This document shows positions 52,016-62,584 of a stretch of 64,000 bases of DNA, one piece after another. Position numbers and translations under genes: made by a program. This DNA comes from Actinomycetota bacterium. Its GTDB lineage: Bacteria > Actinomycetota > Coriobacteriia > Anaerosomatales > Anaerosomataceae. The stretch lies in NCBI GenBank assembly GCA_009668945.1, contig SBEH01000002.1, forward strand, positions 1 to 64,000, written 5' to 3'. The notes below the pieces were generated by a model, which saw nothing but the letters and a program-made list of their open reading frames with translations, did not search any database and was not told where the DNA came from. Position 1 is the first letter of the stretch. Every line of letters begins with the position of its first letter.

Positions 52016-53095
52016 TTGAGCACGCCAGATCCGCTCACGGGTTTCGGATTCACTGATGGACGCGCAGCCGCAGCGGCAGAACTCGATCCGAGCCTGGCCG
52101 CCGGACGCGTTCTCCGGTCGGACCGCGGCTTCGTCTTCGTGCTCACCACCAATGGCATCGTCGTGGTGAAGCCGGCGACACGCCTGGTGAAGTCGGCACG
52201 CGACGGCGGCATGCCCGTGGTGGGCGACTGGGTCCTGCTCGGCGGGGACGCTACCGAGCGTCTCGTGGAACACGTTCTTCCCCGGACTACATGCATCGTC
52301 CGGCGCGATCCTGGTAGGGCGGCTCGCTTGCAGGTGCTTGCGGCCAACGTCGACACGGTGCTGATCACGCACCCTCTTTCCGAGGAGCCGAACCTGGCGC
52401 GCATCGAGCGTGAGCTGGCACTCGTGTGGGACAGCGGGGCGTGCCCGGTCGTGGTGTTGACCAAGGCCGACCTTGCGGAAGACGTGAGCCGCGCAATCGA
52501 GTACGTGACCGAAGCCGCGCCTGGCGTCGCCGTTCTGGCGACGAGCGCGCTTGCGGGGACCGGTCTCGATGCGATCGGCGGGTACCTCGCGCCAGGCAGC
52601 ACCGTGGCGCTCATCGGACCATCGGGTTCGGGCAAGTCGACGCTCGTGAACGCGCTTGCGGGCGAGGACATCCGGGAAACGCGCGAGGTGCGGGTGTCCG
52701 ATCACCGGGGGCGCCACACCACCGTCTCGAGGGAGCTGATCCAGCTTCCGGGAGGCGGATTGGTGATCGACACACCCGGTCTTCGCGCCGTAGGGATGTG
52801 GGACTCGGCCGACGGCATCGACTACGCCTTCTCGGACATCGCCGAGATTGCCGCAGGATGCCGGTTCAGGGATTGCCGGCACGACGGCGAGCCGGGCTGC
52901 GCGGTAGAGGCGGCGGTCTCGGACGGCGCGCTCGCTTCGCGGCGGCTGGAGAACTACCGGGAGCTTCGGGCGGAAGCGAGGCACGTCGGCGAGCAGGCCG
53001 ATCTTCGTGCCAGGCTGGAGCGCAAGCGCGAGGACAAGAAGCTCTCGCGGGCGATCAAGCGCTACTTCGACGAGGGCCGCGGTTCCCGTACCTAG
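52016..53095 (+). CDS. rsgA: Small ribosomal subunit biogenesis GTPase RsgA
   Basis: This 359-residue circularly permuted GTPase checks 30S maturation. The G motifs occur in permuted order: LTKADL (G4), then GPSGSGKSTLVNAL (G1), RHTTVSREL (G2 region) and DTPGLRAVGM (G3), followed by a zinc-binding segment CRFRDCRHDGEPGC and a basic C-terminus. An OB fold precedes them. TTG at 52016 is the start, with GAAGGA 7 bases upstream; the upstream frame is a shadow of the preceding gene. Confidence 0.95.
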   Translation: MSTPDPLTGFGFTDGRAAAAAELDPSLAAGRVLRSDRGFVFVLTTNGIVVVKPATRLVKSARDGGMPVVGDWVLLGGDATERLVEHVLPRTTCIVRRDPGRAARLQVLAANVDTVLITHPLSEEPNLARIERELALVWDSGACPVVVLTKADLAEDVSRAIEYVTEAAPGVAVLATSALAGTGLDAIGGYLAPGSTVALIGPSGSGKSTLVNALAGEDIRETREVRVSDHRGRHTTVSRELIQLPGGGLVIDTPGLRAVGMWDSADGIDYAFSDIAEIAAGCRFRDCRHDGEPGCAVEAAVSDGALASRRLENYRELRAEARHVGEQADLRARLERKREDKKLSRAIKRYFDEGRGSRT

Positions 53096-53186
53096 CTCAA
53101 TGCGGAGACGGCACGGACGCGATGCGAGCGCTGTAGTACACTATCGTGACAGAGTGACGTCACTCGCTACCGACACGGAGGTCTCG

Positions 53187-54059
53187 ATGCTTTCGATCGC
53201 ACTGCCGAAAGGCAGCCTGGAGGAGCAAACGCTCCTCCTCTTCTCCGAGGCCGATCTGGCAGTCCGCAAGTCGAGCCGCGCGTACAACCCCACCATCGAC
53301 GACCCGCGCATCTCGAGCGTGAAGATCCTGCGCCCGCAGGAGATCCCGCTGTACGTGGCCGACGGCTACTTCGACCTCGGCATATCCGGCCACGACTGGG
53401 TGTCGGAGTCGGGTGCCGACGTGATCGAGGTCGCCGAGTTGCCATACGCGAAGACCGGGACCGGTGTCGTGAAGATGGTGCTTGCGGTCTGCGACGACTC
53501 GCCGGTGCGCAGCGCCGTGGACATCCAGCCCGGGAGCCGCATCACGACGGAGTTTCCGAACACGACCCGCGCGTTCTTCGGGGACCTCGGCATCCCGGTC
53601 GAGGTGTCGTACAGCTACGGTGCCACCGAGGCGAAAGTGCCCGAGCTGATGGACGCTCTGGTGGACCTCACCGAGACCGGCTCCACACTCCGCCAGAACG
53701 GGCTTCGAATCGTAGACGTGATCCTCGAATCGACTACGCGACTGCTCGCCAACCGCGCCGCGTGGGAGGATCCGGTCAAGCGCCCGGCTATCGAGGAGAT
53801 CCGCACGCTCTTGCTGGGCGTGATCGAAGCACGCGGACGCGTGTTGCTCTCCATGAACGTGCCCGGTCCGAAACTGGACTCGGTGATCTCGGTGCTTCCG
53901 GCCATGAAGCGTCCGACAGTGAACCAGCTCTACGGTTCGGACGACTACGAGATCATGACAGTGGCCGACAAGGCCACGGTGAACATCCTCATCCCGCAGC
54001 TCAAGTCGGCAGGCGCCGAGGACATCCTCGAGATACCTATCGCCAAGATCGTGCGATAG
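53187..54059 (+). CDS. hisG: ATP phosphoribosyltransferase, long form
   Basis: This 290-residue enzyme catalyses the first step of histidine synthesis. It begins MLSIALPKGSLEEQT and shows GISGHDWVSE, RITTEFPNTTRAFF, TGSTLRQNGL and a C-terminal PII-like regulatory domain (GPKLDSVISVLPAMKRPTVN), so it is the HisZ-independent long form that is usually feedback inhibited by histidine. The ATG at 53187 follows GGAGG by 6 bases. No other his genes adjoin. A TACACT box at 53137-53142 may be its -10. Confidence 0.96.
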   Translation: MLSIALPKGSLEEQTLLLFSEADLAVRKSSRAYNPTIDDPRISSVKILRPQEIPLYVADGYFDLGISGHDWVSESGADVIEVAELPYAKTGTGVVKMVLAVCDDSPVRSAVDIQPGSRITTEFPNTTRAFFGDLGIPVEVSYSYGATEAKVPELMDALVDLTETGSTLRQNGLRIVDVILESTTRLLANRAAWEDPVKRPAIEEIRTLLLGVIEARGRVLLSMNVPGPKLDSVISVLPAMKRPTVNQLYGSDDYEIMTVADKATVNILIPQLKSAGAEDILEIPIAKIVR

Positions 54060-54090
54060 GCGTGCCCCCGCACGCGCTCCGGGAAGCGAT

Positions 54091-55278
54091 CTAGCCGCAG
54101 CCGCCGGGAACGGCGCAGGGGGAGCCGGGCGCCGCGTGCGCGGAGGGCGCCGCCGGGATCGTGCGCTGCTCGCCGGGGTGCAGGATGCATGTGACGTCTT
54201 CGGCCATGTAGTCGCCGGTACGCTGCCAGGCTTTCGCCCTACAACCGCGGCAGATGCGCGAGTACTCGCATGCTTCAGGCGCGCACTGTCCCTCGGATTC
54301 CTGCAAGTCGATCTGGTAGAGGGCCTGCGTGGCCTCGGGAAACGACATGTCGCGGATGTTGCCCACGACCCAGTCCTGGGCGAACTGACAGGGCATGATG
54401 CCGCCCTCGGAGTTGATGTTCATATGACCCTTGCCCACCGGGCACGCGCTCATGATCTTCAGGCGCTCCAGGCCTTTGCTCACGTCCACGCCGCGTGCGA
54501 TGAACTGCTCTGCGATGTACGGGATGACCGAGGGGATGGCACCGATGTCGTACTCGAGCGTCACATCCGGGTCGAGCATGTCGCTGACGACGAAGTCCGC
54601 AAGCTCGCGCCACTGCCCCACCGACACGCGCGAGTCGTCCTCGCCCTCGCTTCTGCCGCTCGTGATGAGGTCGCAGATGTAGACGAGGCCGCAGTCCAGT
54701 TCCTTCGCCATGCCGATGATGTCGAAGATGTAGGGCCAGGTGCCGTTGGAGAGCGCGGTCTTGAGCACCACGCCGACGCCTTCGGCACGGAGCGCCTTGA
54801 TCGCGGTCACCACGCGCGCATGCGTGCCGGGCACGCCCACCATCGCGTCGTGGAACTCGGCCGGGCCGTACATCGAGGTGGCGATCCAGCGCACGCCGTA
54901 GGAGGCGAGACGCTTTGCGGCCTCAGCGTCGATCATCGTGCAGTTGGTCGAGATCGTTGGGCGCACGCCCTGGGCGTTGACCTCGGCGAGGATCTCCCAG
55001 AAGTTCGGGCGCATCATCGGTTCGCCGCCCGAGAGGAACACGACCGGCACGCCGGCATCTCCCATGCGGCGAACGAGGTCGATCGTCTCGTCATCGGAGA
55101 GCTGGTCGGGCTTCGCGTGGCCGTCGGCCGCCATGTAGCAGTGGTCGCAGAGCAGGTTGCAGCGGTTCGTGATGTTCCAGATGACGTCGCTCGGACGACC
55201 GAGCTGCGCGCTCCTGAGCGCCTTGTTCTCGACCTCGGCCAGCGGGCCGTCGAAGAACAGTGATCGGACGTGGGCCAC
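54091..55278 (-). CDS. Radical SAM/SPASM protein of AhbC/AhbD/NirJ type
   Basis: This 395-residue protein has the radical SAM motif CNLLCDHCY near residues 38-46, LSGGEPMMRP, and a SPASM-like C-terminal set of cysteines (CPVGKGHMN, MPCQFA, then CEYSRICRGCRAKAW and GDYMAEDVTC). The CRGCRA...TGDYxAED signature is shared with AhbC, AhbD and NirJ, which modify porphyrin side chains in alternative haem and haem d1 synthesis; the substrate here is not certain. The C-terminal tail ends Cys-Gly (PCAVPGGCG). It starts at GTG 55278 after GAGGAGG. A HemG-like flavodoxin lies nearby. Confidence 0.83.
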   Translation of the reverse strand: MAHVRSLFFDGPLAEVENKALRSAQLGRPSDVIWNITNRCNLLCDHCYMAADGHAKPDQLSDDETIDLVRRMGDAGVPVVFLSGGEPMMRPNFWEILAEVNAQGVRPTISTNCTMIDAEAAKRLASYGVRWIATSMYGPAEFHDAMVGVPGTHARVVTAIKALRAEGVGVVLKTALSNGTWPYIFDIIGMAKELDCGLVYICDLITSGRSEGEDDSRVSVGQWRELADFVVSDMLDPDVTLEYDIGAIPSVIPYIAEQFIARGVDVSKGLERLKIMSACPVGKGHMNINSEGGIMPCQFAQDWVVGNIRDMSFPEATQALYQIDLQESEGQCAPEACEYSRICRGCRAKAWQRTGDYMAEDVTCILHPGEQRTIPAAPSAHAAPGSPCAVPGGCG

Positions 55279-55454
55279 GTGCGGTGCCTCCTCGCGGGGC
55301 TATCGGTGCGGCCCTGCGGCGGCAGGGCGGGCGGTCGGCGAACCTCAACAGGGTAGCACGTGCAACGCCCGTGCCGAACGGCTGAGAGGTGCGCGCGACC
55401 TCCCGCGCGAGGAGACCGCGTCTGCATTCGACGCGCGGATGGTGGCCGGAGAGG

Positions 55455-55482
55455 TTGCCGTCGGCATGGCGCTCGCTATACT
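55455..55482 (+). promoter_or_regulatory. Predicted promoter of a short intergenic transcript
   Basis: TTGCCG (55455-55460), a 16-base spacer and TATACT (55477-55482) form one of the best sigma70-like promoters in the window; the -35 hexamer equals that of tRNA-Gly. The gap 55279-55454 before it holds no gene I can support. Confidence 0.55.
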
Positions 55483-55549
55483 CGAGTTCACGGGCGCATG
55501 CCCGAGGGCGCACTCCGGCGCACCGCCGATCCGAGGAGGTGATCCAGCG

Positions 55550-55591
55550 TTGAGTAGTACGAGCATCGCTGCGGAGGTGTCCACCTCGTAG
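55550..55591 (+). CDS. 13-codon reading frame with an exceptionally long Shine-Dalgarno
   Basis: AGGAGGTGATCCAGC just before this TTG-initiated frame matches the complement of the 16S rRNA 3' end over about 15 bases, far beyond a normal ribosome binding site. The frame encodes MSSTSIAAEVSTS and stops at TAG. It lies between a strong promoter and a 13-base-pair terminator, so it probably belongs to a transcript of about 210 nucleotides. It could be a leader peptide, a regulatory RNA that sequesters ribosomes, or chance. The divergent radical SAM gene makes a modified peptide conceivable, but there is no motif evidence. Confidence 0.35.
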   Translation: MSSTSIAAEVSTS

Positions 55592-55667
55592 GACGGCGCG
55601 AATGCGGGCCTTTGCGGCCGCAGCGCTCCTGCAAACCGGGACGAAGTCGCTGTCTGACGCAGCGATG

Positions 55668-55701
55668 GGAGAGGGCCGACGGGAGACTGTCGGCCCTCTC
55701 C
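55668..55701 (+). terminator. Perfect 13-base-pair hairpin terminator
   Basis: GGAGAGGGCCGAC and GTCGGCCCTCTCC pair fully around an 8-base loop. It closes the short transcription unit starting near 55489 and also lies 27 bases beyond the stop of the convergent flavodoxin gene, so it may serve both. Confidence 0.75.
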
Positions 55702-55727
55702 GCATGCGTTCGGTGCCCCGTGTGCTG

Positions 55728-56243
55728 CTACGCCAGTACCTCCGGCAGCGCTGCCGCCCACGCACTGATGGCCGCCCAGTCGCGATCGTCGGTCAAGGGA
55801 ATGCCGTAGAGCGGGGTGGCCTTGATCTTGGGGATGAGCTTGTCCAAGCCGCGCAGGTGGTCGGGGTCGTACTTGCCGACGAACATCGTCTTGGCCCGTA
55901 GCTCGAGCCAGGGGAACTTTTCCAGGACGACATCGAGCTGCTTGGCGGCTTCGGCCATGTCGTCGGTGGCTGACACAGGCCCGAGCGCGAACAGCGCGAC
56001 CGGCATCGCAGCCAGCGCAGCCCGATTCCTCTCGAGGAACTCACTCGCATCCTTGCGCATCTTGCCGACATACAGCGGTGTGCCGAGTACGACGGCACTG
56101 TAGCCACCGAGGTCTTTCACATCCGCGGCAGGCTCGAGTTCCGCGAAGACCCCTGCTTCGCCGAGTGCGGTGGCGATCGCCTCGGCAACCTCCTTGGTCG
56201 AGCCGTACTTCGTGGCGTACGCGACGAGAACGCGGTCGGGCAT
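55728..56243 (-). CDS. Flavodoxin-domain protein (HemG-like)
   Basis: This 171-residue protein has the FMN-binding loop VAYATKYGSTKEVAEAIA at the N-terminus, VVLGTPLYVGKM in the middle and a C-terminal WAAISAWAAALPEVL helix. Length and pattern match flavodoxin domain proteins annotated as menaquinone-dependent protoporphyrinogen oxidase HemG-like. GAGGAG precedes the ATG at 56243. Given the AhbC/AhbD-type neighbour, a redox role in tetrapyrrole metabolism is possible but unproven. Confidence 0.87.
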   Translation of the reverse strand: MPDRVLVAYATKYGSTKEVAEAIATALGEAGVFAELEPAADVKDLGGYSAVVLGTPLYVGKMRKDASEFLERNRAALAAMPVALFALGPVSATDDMAEAAKQLDVVLEKFPWLELRAKTMFVGKYDPDHLRGLDKLIPKIKATPLYGIPLTDDRDWAAISAWAAALPEVLA

Positions 56244-56360
56244 GGAGAATCACTCCTCGGATCGGACGGGCCCCACTGACGTCAGGTGGCGGTCTCGTGC
56301 ATGCGGTCTCCAGCCGTGCTACCCTATGCCGCTGCCAGAACCCCGGAGATTAGAGTACCC

Positions 56361-58169
<1,809 letters not shown>

Positions 58170-58173
58170 CGCG

Positions 58174-58707
58174 ATGATCATCCGGCCCACCACTGCCGAC
58201 GAGGCGGATGCGCTTGCAGCGGTGCACCGTGCTGCATTCGGCAGTGATCTCGAGGCCGACCTCGCGCGCGATCTGATCCGCGACTCGGCGTACGTGCCCG
58301 CACTCTCATTCGCCGCCGAGGAAGACGGCGTGCTCCTTGGCCACGTGCTCTTCACGCGCGCGTGGCTCAACCGCGACGACGGCTTGCCCGGCTTCCCGCT
58401 TCTGAATCTGGCGCCACTTGCCGTACTTCCCGAGCGCCAGCGCGAGGGTATCGGCTCCACGCTCGTGGAGGCTGCGATCGCGCTCGCTCGCGAGAGCGGC
58501 GAGGTGGGCATGCTCGTCTTCGGCGACCCCAAGCTCTACGGACGGTTCGGTTTCGTGCCGGCCGCGACATGCGGTATCCGCACGCCGCACCCCGCCGAGC
58601 CCGAGTGGGGCTGGCAGGTTCTCGAACTCGCTCTTGGCGTCCTCGGCACGCCGGGCGTGCTCGAGGTGGCCGCGCCGCTCGACCATCCGGAGCTCTGGCG
58701 AGCCTGA
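58174..58707 (+). CDS. GNAT family N-acetyltransferase
   Basis: This 177-residue protein resembles YhbS-type acetyltransferases: MIIRPTTADEADALAAVHRAAF at the N-terminus, LAPLAVLPERQREGIGSTLVEAAI with the acetyl-CoA loop near residues 80-103, and GDPKLYGRFGFVPA. Substrate unknown. It begins 4 bases after the typA stop, so it is probably cotranscribed. It ends 9 bases from the convergent membrane protein gene. Confidence 0.9.
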   Translation: MIIRPTTADEADALAAVHRAAFGSDLEADLARDLIRDSAYVPALSFAAEEDGVLLGHVLFTRAWLNRDDGLPGFPLLNLAPLAVLPERQREGIGSTLVEAAIALARESGEVGMLVFGDPKLYGRFGFVPAATCGIRTPHPAEPEWGWQVLELALGVLGTPGVLEVAAPLDHPELWRA

Positions 58708-58716
58708 CCCTTGCGG

Positions 58717-60900
58717 CTAGAACGCTCTTAGGAGTCGCATCACGTCCGGGTAGTCGTCGGTGAGCACCGGCCCCTCGGCGGGTTGCTCCCAGGCAAGCGC
58801 GTCGAAGGCCGCAATCGTCTCGGCGTCTCCGACAACGAGCCACGTCGACGGCAACGCCGAAAGCTCGTCGGCCTCGTCCTTCGGCGGAGTGTACGAGCGT
58901 GTGCGTGTCTCCAGGCCGAGGGAGCGAGCGGTGGATGCGACCGCGCCCACCAACTCGAAGTGCCGGTTCGTCAGCTGGAACGCGATGATCCCTCCTGGCA
59001 TGAGCCGGTCTCGGTAGACGCCCAGCGCCTCCCGGGTGAGCAGATGCACCGGCACGGCGTCGGATGAGAATGCGTCGAGCACGAGCAGGTCGAACTTGCG
59101 GGTCTCGGCGGCAAGCGACAATCGTCCGTCTCCGGTCACGATCTCAGGTCGGACCGGCGCGTCTGAGAGGTACGTGAAGTAGCGCTCGTCATTCGCGAGG
59201 GCGATCACCCCCCGGTCGATCTCGTAGTAGGTGAGTGAGTCACTCTCGCGCTCGTACGCCGCGATCGTTCCGATGCCGAGGCCGACGACCGCGATGTCCC
59301 CACCGTCGGGTTCGCGCTCGGCCAGATCCGCGAACACGTCGCCGAGCGGACCCGAGCGCACGAAGTACGCGGTGGGCTCGCTCCTCCGCGCGTCGCGGTA
59401 CTGCAGGCCGTGCAGCGTCGTGCCGTGGATCTCCGAGAACGCCTCGCCGCTGGCGGCCTCACGCACCTGCGTGATCCCGAAGAAGGTGCGCACACGTTCG
59501 ACGTACTTCGGCGCGAAGAGCGACATGGCGAGCACCATCGCGAGCGTGGTCGCAGCCGCAAGCCGTTTCGGCGTTGCGCCGAATGCGACGGCCTGCGAGC
59601 CGATGATGAGTAGCACCGCGACGAAGGTCGCCGACTGCGCTGAGCGCGTTGCGATCGATGCCACGAGTGCCGCGCCCACCAACGCGAATGGCACGAGCCG
59701 GGCAACGGCTCCCCGGAGTGCGGGTGTGCGTGCCGCGCCCGTGTCGGCAGCCGGACGGGGCATCATCGCCAGCGCCAGCAGTCCGCCCGCGAGCATGATC
59801 GGGTACTCGTAGACGTCGCTGAACAGCAACGGCGCGAGAAGCGCGACGAACCCGGTGGCGAGCAGACCGCCGGCGGATACGAGTACGTAGAAGCGGGTGA
59901 GGTGCGCCTCGTCCGGGCGGTCGAGCGCGAGACGCCCGTGCAGGGCCACGGCGAGCACGCCGAAGCAGGCGAGTAGCAGAGGCAACAAGACGACGACGGG
60001 CCAGTCGAGCCGCGCTACGAACGGCACCCACATCAGCGCCGCAGCCGCGGGCACGAGCCGCTCGATCACCGGCAAGGCGCGCCTGCCGCGCTCTGAGAAC
60101 GCCACCACGAAGCTGCCGAGGTACACACCGAGCGGGCCGATCCACAGCAGCGGGGATGCCATGTGGTCCGTCGACAGATGCATCGCCACGGCCGGCAGCA
60201 TGCCCGCAACCATGCTCGCCGCGAACAGCCAGATCGCCTGACGGCGTCGCGAGGGTCCGGGCGCGCAGGCGGCGGTGCGTGTCGGGATCGGTGTCCGTTC
60301 ACGAGCTCCGAGGACGGCGATCAACCCTGCAGCGAGCACCAGGAGGGCGACCGACGCTGAGGTGCGCTGGGCAGACAGGGGCAGGCGCGGTTCGATCAGG
60401 AACGGGTACGCCAGCAGTCCCAGGAGACTCGCGGCGTTCGACACGGCATACAGCCACCAGGGGTCTTCACCCTCGGCGGCAAGACGCGCCGAGAGCAACG
60501 GCGTCGTGGTCGAGAGCAGGAAGACCGGCAGCCCGACGATCGCCGCGAGCACAAGCAGCACGTTCAGGACCGGCGGCATGGACTCGGAGTGCAAGGCGGC
60601 AAGATCGTGCGGGGCGACGAAAGCTGCGGCGAGGGTCGCCACGATCAGGAGTGCGTGCGCCGAGAGCGCGGCGCCTGGACGCAGCCGTGTCACGAGCACA
60701 TGCCCGTAGACGTACCCGAGGAACACGACAGCGGTGAAGAAGCAGAGTGCGGTCGTCCATACTGCCGGACTCCCGCCGAATACGGGCAGCACCGCGCGGC
60801 CGGCGTACAGTTCGAGCGAGAAGAGCAAGAACGCCGCGAGAGTGATGCACGCGAGCACCAGCGCCCGCTGTCGGCCTCGCTCTGGTCCTCGCCTCTCCAC
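58717..60900 (-). CDS. Membrane-fused spermidine-synthase-like protein
   Basis: This 727-residue protein has a long N-terminal membrane region (about 12 segments, to residue 470) fused to a Rossmann-fold domain resembling spermidine synthase: VVGLGIGTIAAYERE (SAM-type loop), YEIDRGVIALAND, VTGDGRLSLAAE and LDAFSSDAVPVHLLT. Fused MFS/spermidine synthase proteins of this type are common in bacteria but biochemically unproven, and the active-site residues for putrescine are not obvious. It starts at GTG 60900; no strong ribosome binding site is seen. The CDGSH gene is divergent. Confidence 0.85.
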   Translation of the reverse strand: MERRGPERGRQRALVLACITLAAFLLFSLELYAGRAVLPVFGGSPAVWTTALCFFTAVVFLGYVYGHVLVTRLRPGAALSAHALLIVATLAAAFVAPHDLAALHSESMPPVLNVLLVLAAIVGLPVFLLSTTTPLLSARLAAEGEDPWWLYAVSNAASLLGLLAYPFLIEPRLPLSAQRTSASVALLVLAAGLIAVLGARERTPIPTRTAACAPGPSRRRQAIWLFAASMVAGMLPAVAMHLSTDHMASPLLWIGPLGVYLGSFVVAFSERGRRALPVIERLVPAAAALMWVPFVARLDWPVVVLLPLLLACFGVLAVALHGRLALDRPDEAHLTRFYVLVSAGGLLATGFVALLAPLLFSDVYEYPIMLAGGLLALAMMPRPAADTGAARTPALRGAVARLVPFALVGAALVASIATRSAQSATFVAVLLIIGSQAVAFGATPKRLAAATTLAMVLAMSLFAPKYVERVRTFFGITQVREAASGEAFSEIHGTTLHGLQYRDARRSEPTAYFVRSGPLGDVFADLAEREPDGGDIAVVGLGIGTIAAYERESDSLTYYEIDRGVIALANDERYFTYLSDAPVRPEIVTGDGRLSLAAETRKFDLLVLDAFSSDAVPVHLLTREALGVYRDRLMPGGIIAFQLTNRHFELVGAVASTARSLGLETRTRSYTPPKDEADELSALPSTWLVVGDAETIAAFDALAWEQPAEGPVLTDDYPDVMRLLRAF

Positions 60901-61004
60901 CGCGTCTCCGCCCAGGCCGCCCGAATCGTCTTCGCACAGTATGCGGCATGTGGGTGCTACGCTTGTCCGGAGGCGTTCGAACCCCGTGTGGCCGGGAGAT
61001 GACG

Positions 61005-61685
61005 ATGACGGCGATGCGCGTCACGATCATGGAGGACGGCCCGTACCTCGTCGAAGGCTGGGTGCCGCTTGCGCGCGCGGAGATCGTCGTGGACGACAAC
61101 GGTGATGCGGTCGCCTGGCGGGAGACCGGACGTGTCGACGCCGGTGAGAGCTACGCACTCTGCCGGTGCGGCCGCTCGGGGTCGAAGCCCTTCTGCGACT
61201 ACACGCATGTGGCGATCGGGTTCGACGGTACGGAGACAGCCGGTCACGGGTCGTTCGCCGAGACCGCAGCCGACATCAGCGGACCGAAGCTCGGGCTGAT
61301 GGAGGCACCGAAGCTCTGTGCCAGGGCGCGATTCTGCTTGCGCGGCGGCGGGCTGTGGCACCTCGTTGAGCGATGCGCAGACCCTGCGGTTCGCGCGCTA
61401 GCGATCGAGGAGGCACAGCTCTGTCCGGCCGGGCGCTACGTCGCGTATGCCGAGGACGGCACGGCGCTCGAACCTGAGTTCGAGCCGTCGATCGTGCTGA
61501 CCGAGGACCCGCAGAAGGGCGTGAGCGGGCCGGTATGGGTCCGCGGCGGTGTCGAGATCGTGGACGCCGAAGGCGCGCCGTACGAGATCCGGAACCGCGT
61601 GACGCTCTGCCGTTGCGGGGAGTCTAAGAACAAGCCCTTCTGCGACGGGGCGCACATCGCCGCCAAGTTCCGGGAGGACGGCTAG
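61005..61685 (+). CDS. Twin-CDGSH iron-sulfur protein with central Cys domain
   Basis: This 226-residue protein has two CDGSH-type [2Fe-2S] motifs: CRCGRSGSKPFCDYTH near residues 50-65, in which Gly is replaced by Tyr, and CRCGESKNKPFCDGAH near 202-217. Between them a region with CARARFC, ERC and LCPAGR resembles divergent [4Fe-4S] domains. Such proteins bind iron-sulfur clusters with a releasable Fe and are linked to redox and iron homeostasis. The ATG at 61005 has GGGAG 6 bases upstream; ATG codons at 60999 and 61014 are alternatives. The 3' end faces arsM. Confidence 0.87.
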   Translation: MTAMRVTIMEDGPYLVEGWVPLARAEIVVDDNGDAVAWRETGRVDAGESYALCRCGRSGSKPFCDYTHVAIGFDGTETAGHGSFAETAADISGPKLGLMEAPKLCARARFCLRGGGLWHLVERCADPAVRALAIEEAQLCPAGRYVAYAEDGTALEPEFEPSIVLTEDPQKGVSGPVWVRGGVEIVDAEGAPYEIRNRVTLCRCGESKNKPFCDGAHIAAKFREDG

Positions 61686-61694
61686 GCGTATCCC

Positions 61695-62534
61695 TTACCC
61701 TGGCTTGACTGCGTGCACCGTCACGCTGTGGAACAGCTTGGCGATGCGGCGCACCTCGTCATCGTCAAAGCCTTCCGGAAGGTCGAAGCGGAACGCCTCC
61801 GCGAGTGCGTCGGCCTCCTCGTCGTCCATCGCGTACGCGACGTCGCTCACGACCTCGACCTGACGGTACCCTGCGTCGCGCACGGCGCCGAGGTAGTCGT
61901 TGAGTGTCGACGCACCGCCGAGGCAGGCCACATACGCTGCTACCGACTTCCGGGCGAGCTCTGGCAGAGCTTCGGTGGTGACGATGTCGGAGACGGAGAT
62001 GCGCCCGCCGGGCCTGGTCACCCGGAACGCCTCGGCGAACGCGCGGCGCTTGTCCGGTACGAGGTTGATCACGCAGTTCGATATCACGATGTCGGCGGTG
62101 TCGTCCTCGAGCGGCATCGACTCGACCTCGGAGAGCCGGAACTCCACGTTGTCGTAGCCGCCGCGCTCGGCGTTGCGCCGCGCCAGCGCGATCATCTCGG
62201 GCGTCATGTCGATGCCGATCACGCGACCGGTCGGCCCCACCTTGCGCGCCGCGAGGAAGCAATCGATGCCGCCGCCGCTGCCGAGATCGACGACGGTCTC
62301 GCCGTGAGCGAGTGACTCCATTGCGAGCGGGTTTCCGCAGCCGAGGCCCAGGTTGGCGTCGTCGGGAAGCGCTGATAGATCTGCGACGTCGTAGGCGCCT
62401 TCGGGAACGGCGGTGCCGGCGCTGACCGAGCTGCTGCAGCAGGACGATCCTGAGCCGCAGCATGACGTGCGCTTCACGGCATGTTCCGCATACCTGTCAC
62501 GCACGGCTTCCCTGATGCTGTCGTCGTTGTGCAT
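61695..62534 (-). CDS. arsM: Arsenite S-adenosylmethionine methyltransferase
   Basis: This 279-residue enzyme methylates As(III), detoxifying it. It has the SAM fold [18 protein letters not shown] and [15 protein letters not shown], with cysteines positioned as in ArsM: C66 in GLGCGNPLA, one in SNCVINL and one in [10 protein letters not shown]. An additional N-terminal CC...CC stretch (C25, C26, C32, C33) may collect arsenic. The ATG at 62534 follows GGAGG; the open frame beyond it is Arg-rich shadow sequence overlapping the AbrB-like gene. It is downstream of that regulator and probably cotranscribed. Confidence 0.95.
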   Translation of the reverse strand: MHNDDSIREAVRDRYAEHAVKRTSCCGSGSSCCSSSVSAGTAVPEGAYDVADLSALPDDANLGLGCGNPLAMESLAHGETVVDLGSGGGIDCFLAARKVGPTGRVIGIDMTPEMIALARRNAERGGYDNVEFRLSEVESMPLEDDTADIVISNCVINLVPDKRRAFAEAFRVTRPGGRISVSDIVTTEALPELARKSVAAYVACLGGASTLNDYLGAVRDAGYRQVEVVSDVAYAMDDEEADALAEAFRFDLPEGFDDDEVRRIAKLFHSVTVHAVKPG

Positions 62535-62584
62535 GGTGCCTCCTTGCGCGATGAACCCGTCCCGACCGGGGCGGGCGTGGACTG

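Noticed and set aside
54136-55263. 375-codon plus-strand frame opposite the radical SAM gene
   Set aside because: Val/His/Asp/Arg-rich shadow; the minus-strand gene carries all radical SAM and SPASM motifs.
55537-55551. Minus-strand GCTGGATCACCTCCT resembling the 3' end of 16S rRNA
   Set aside because: Only 15 bases match; upstream sequence has no 16S similarity. It is better read on the plus strand as an unusually long Shine-Dalgarno.
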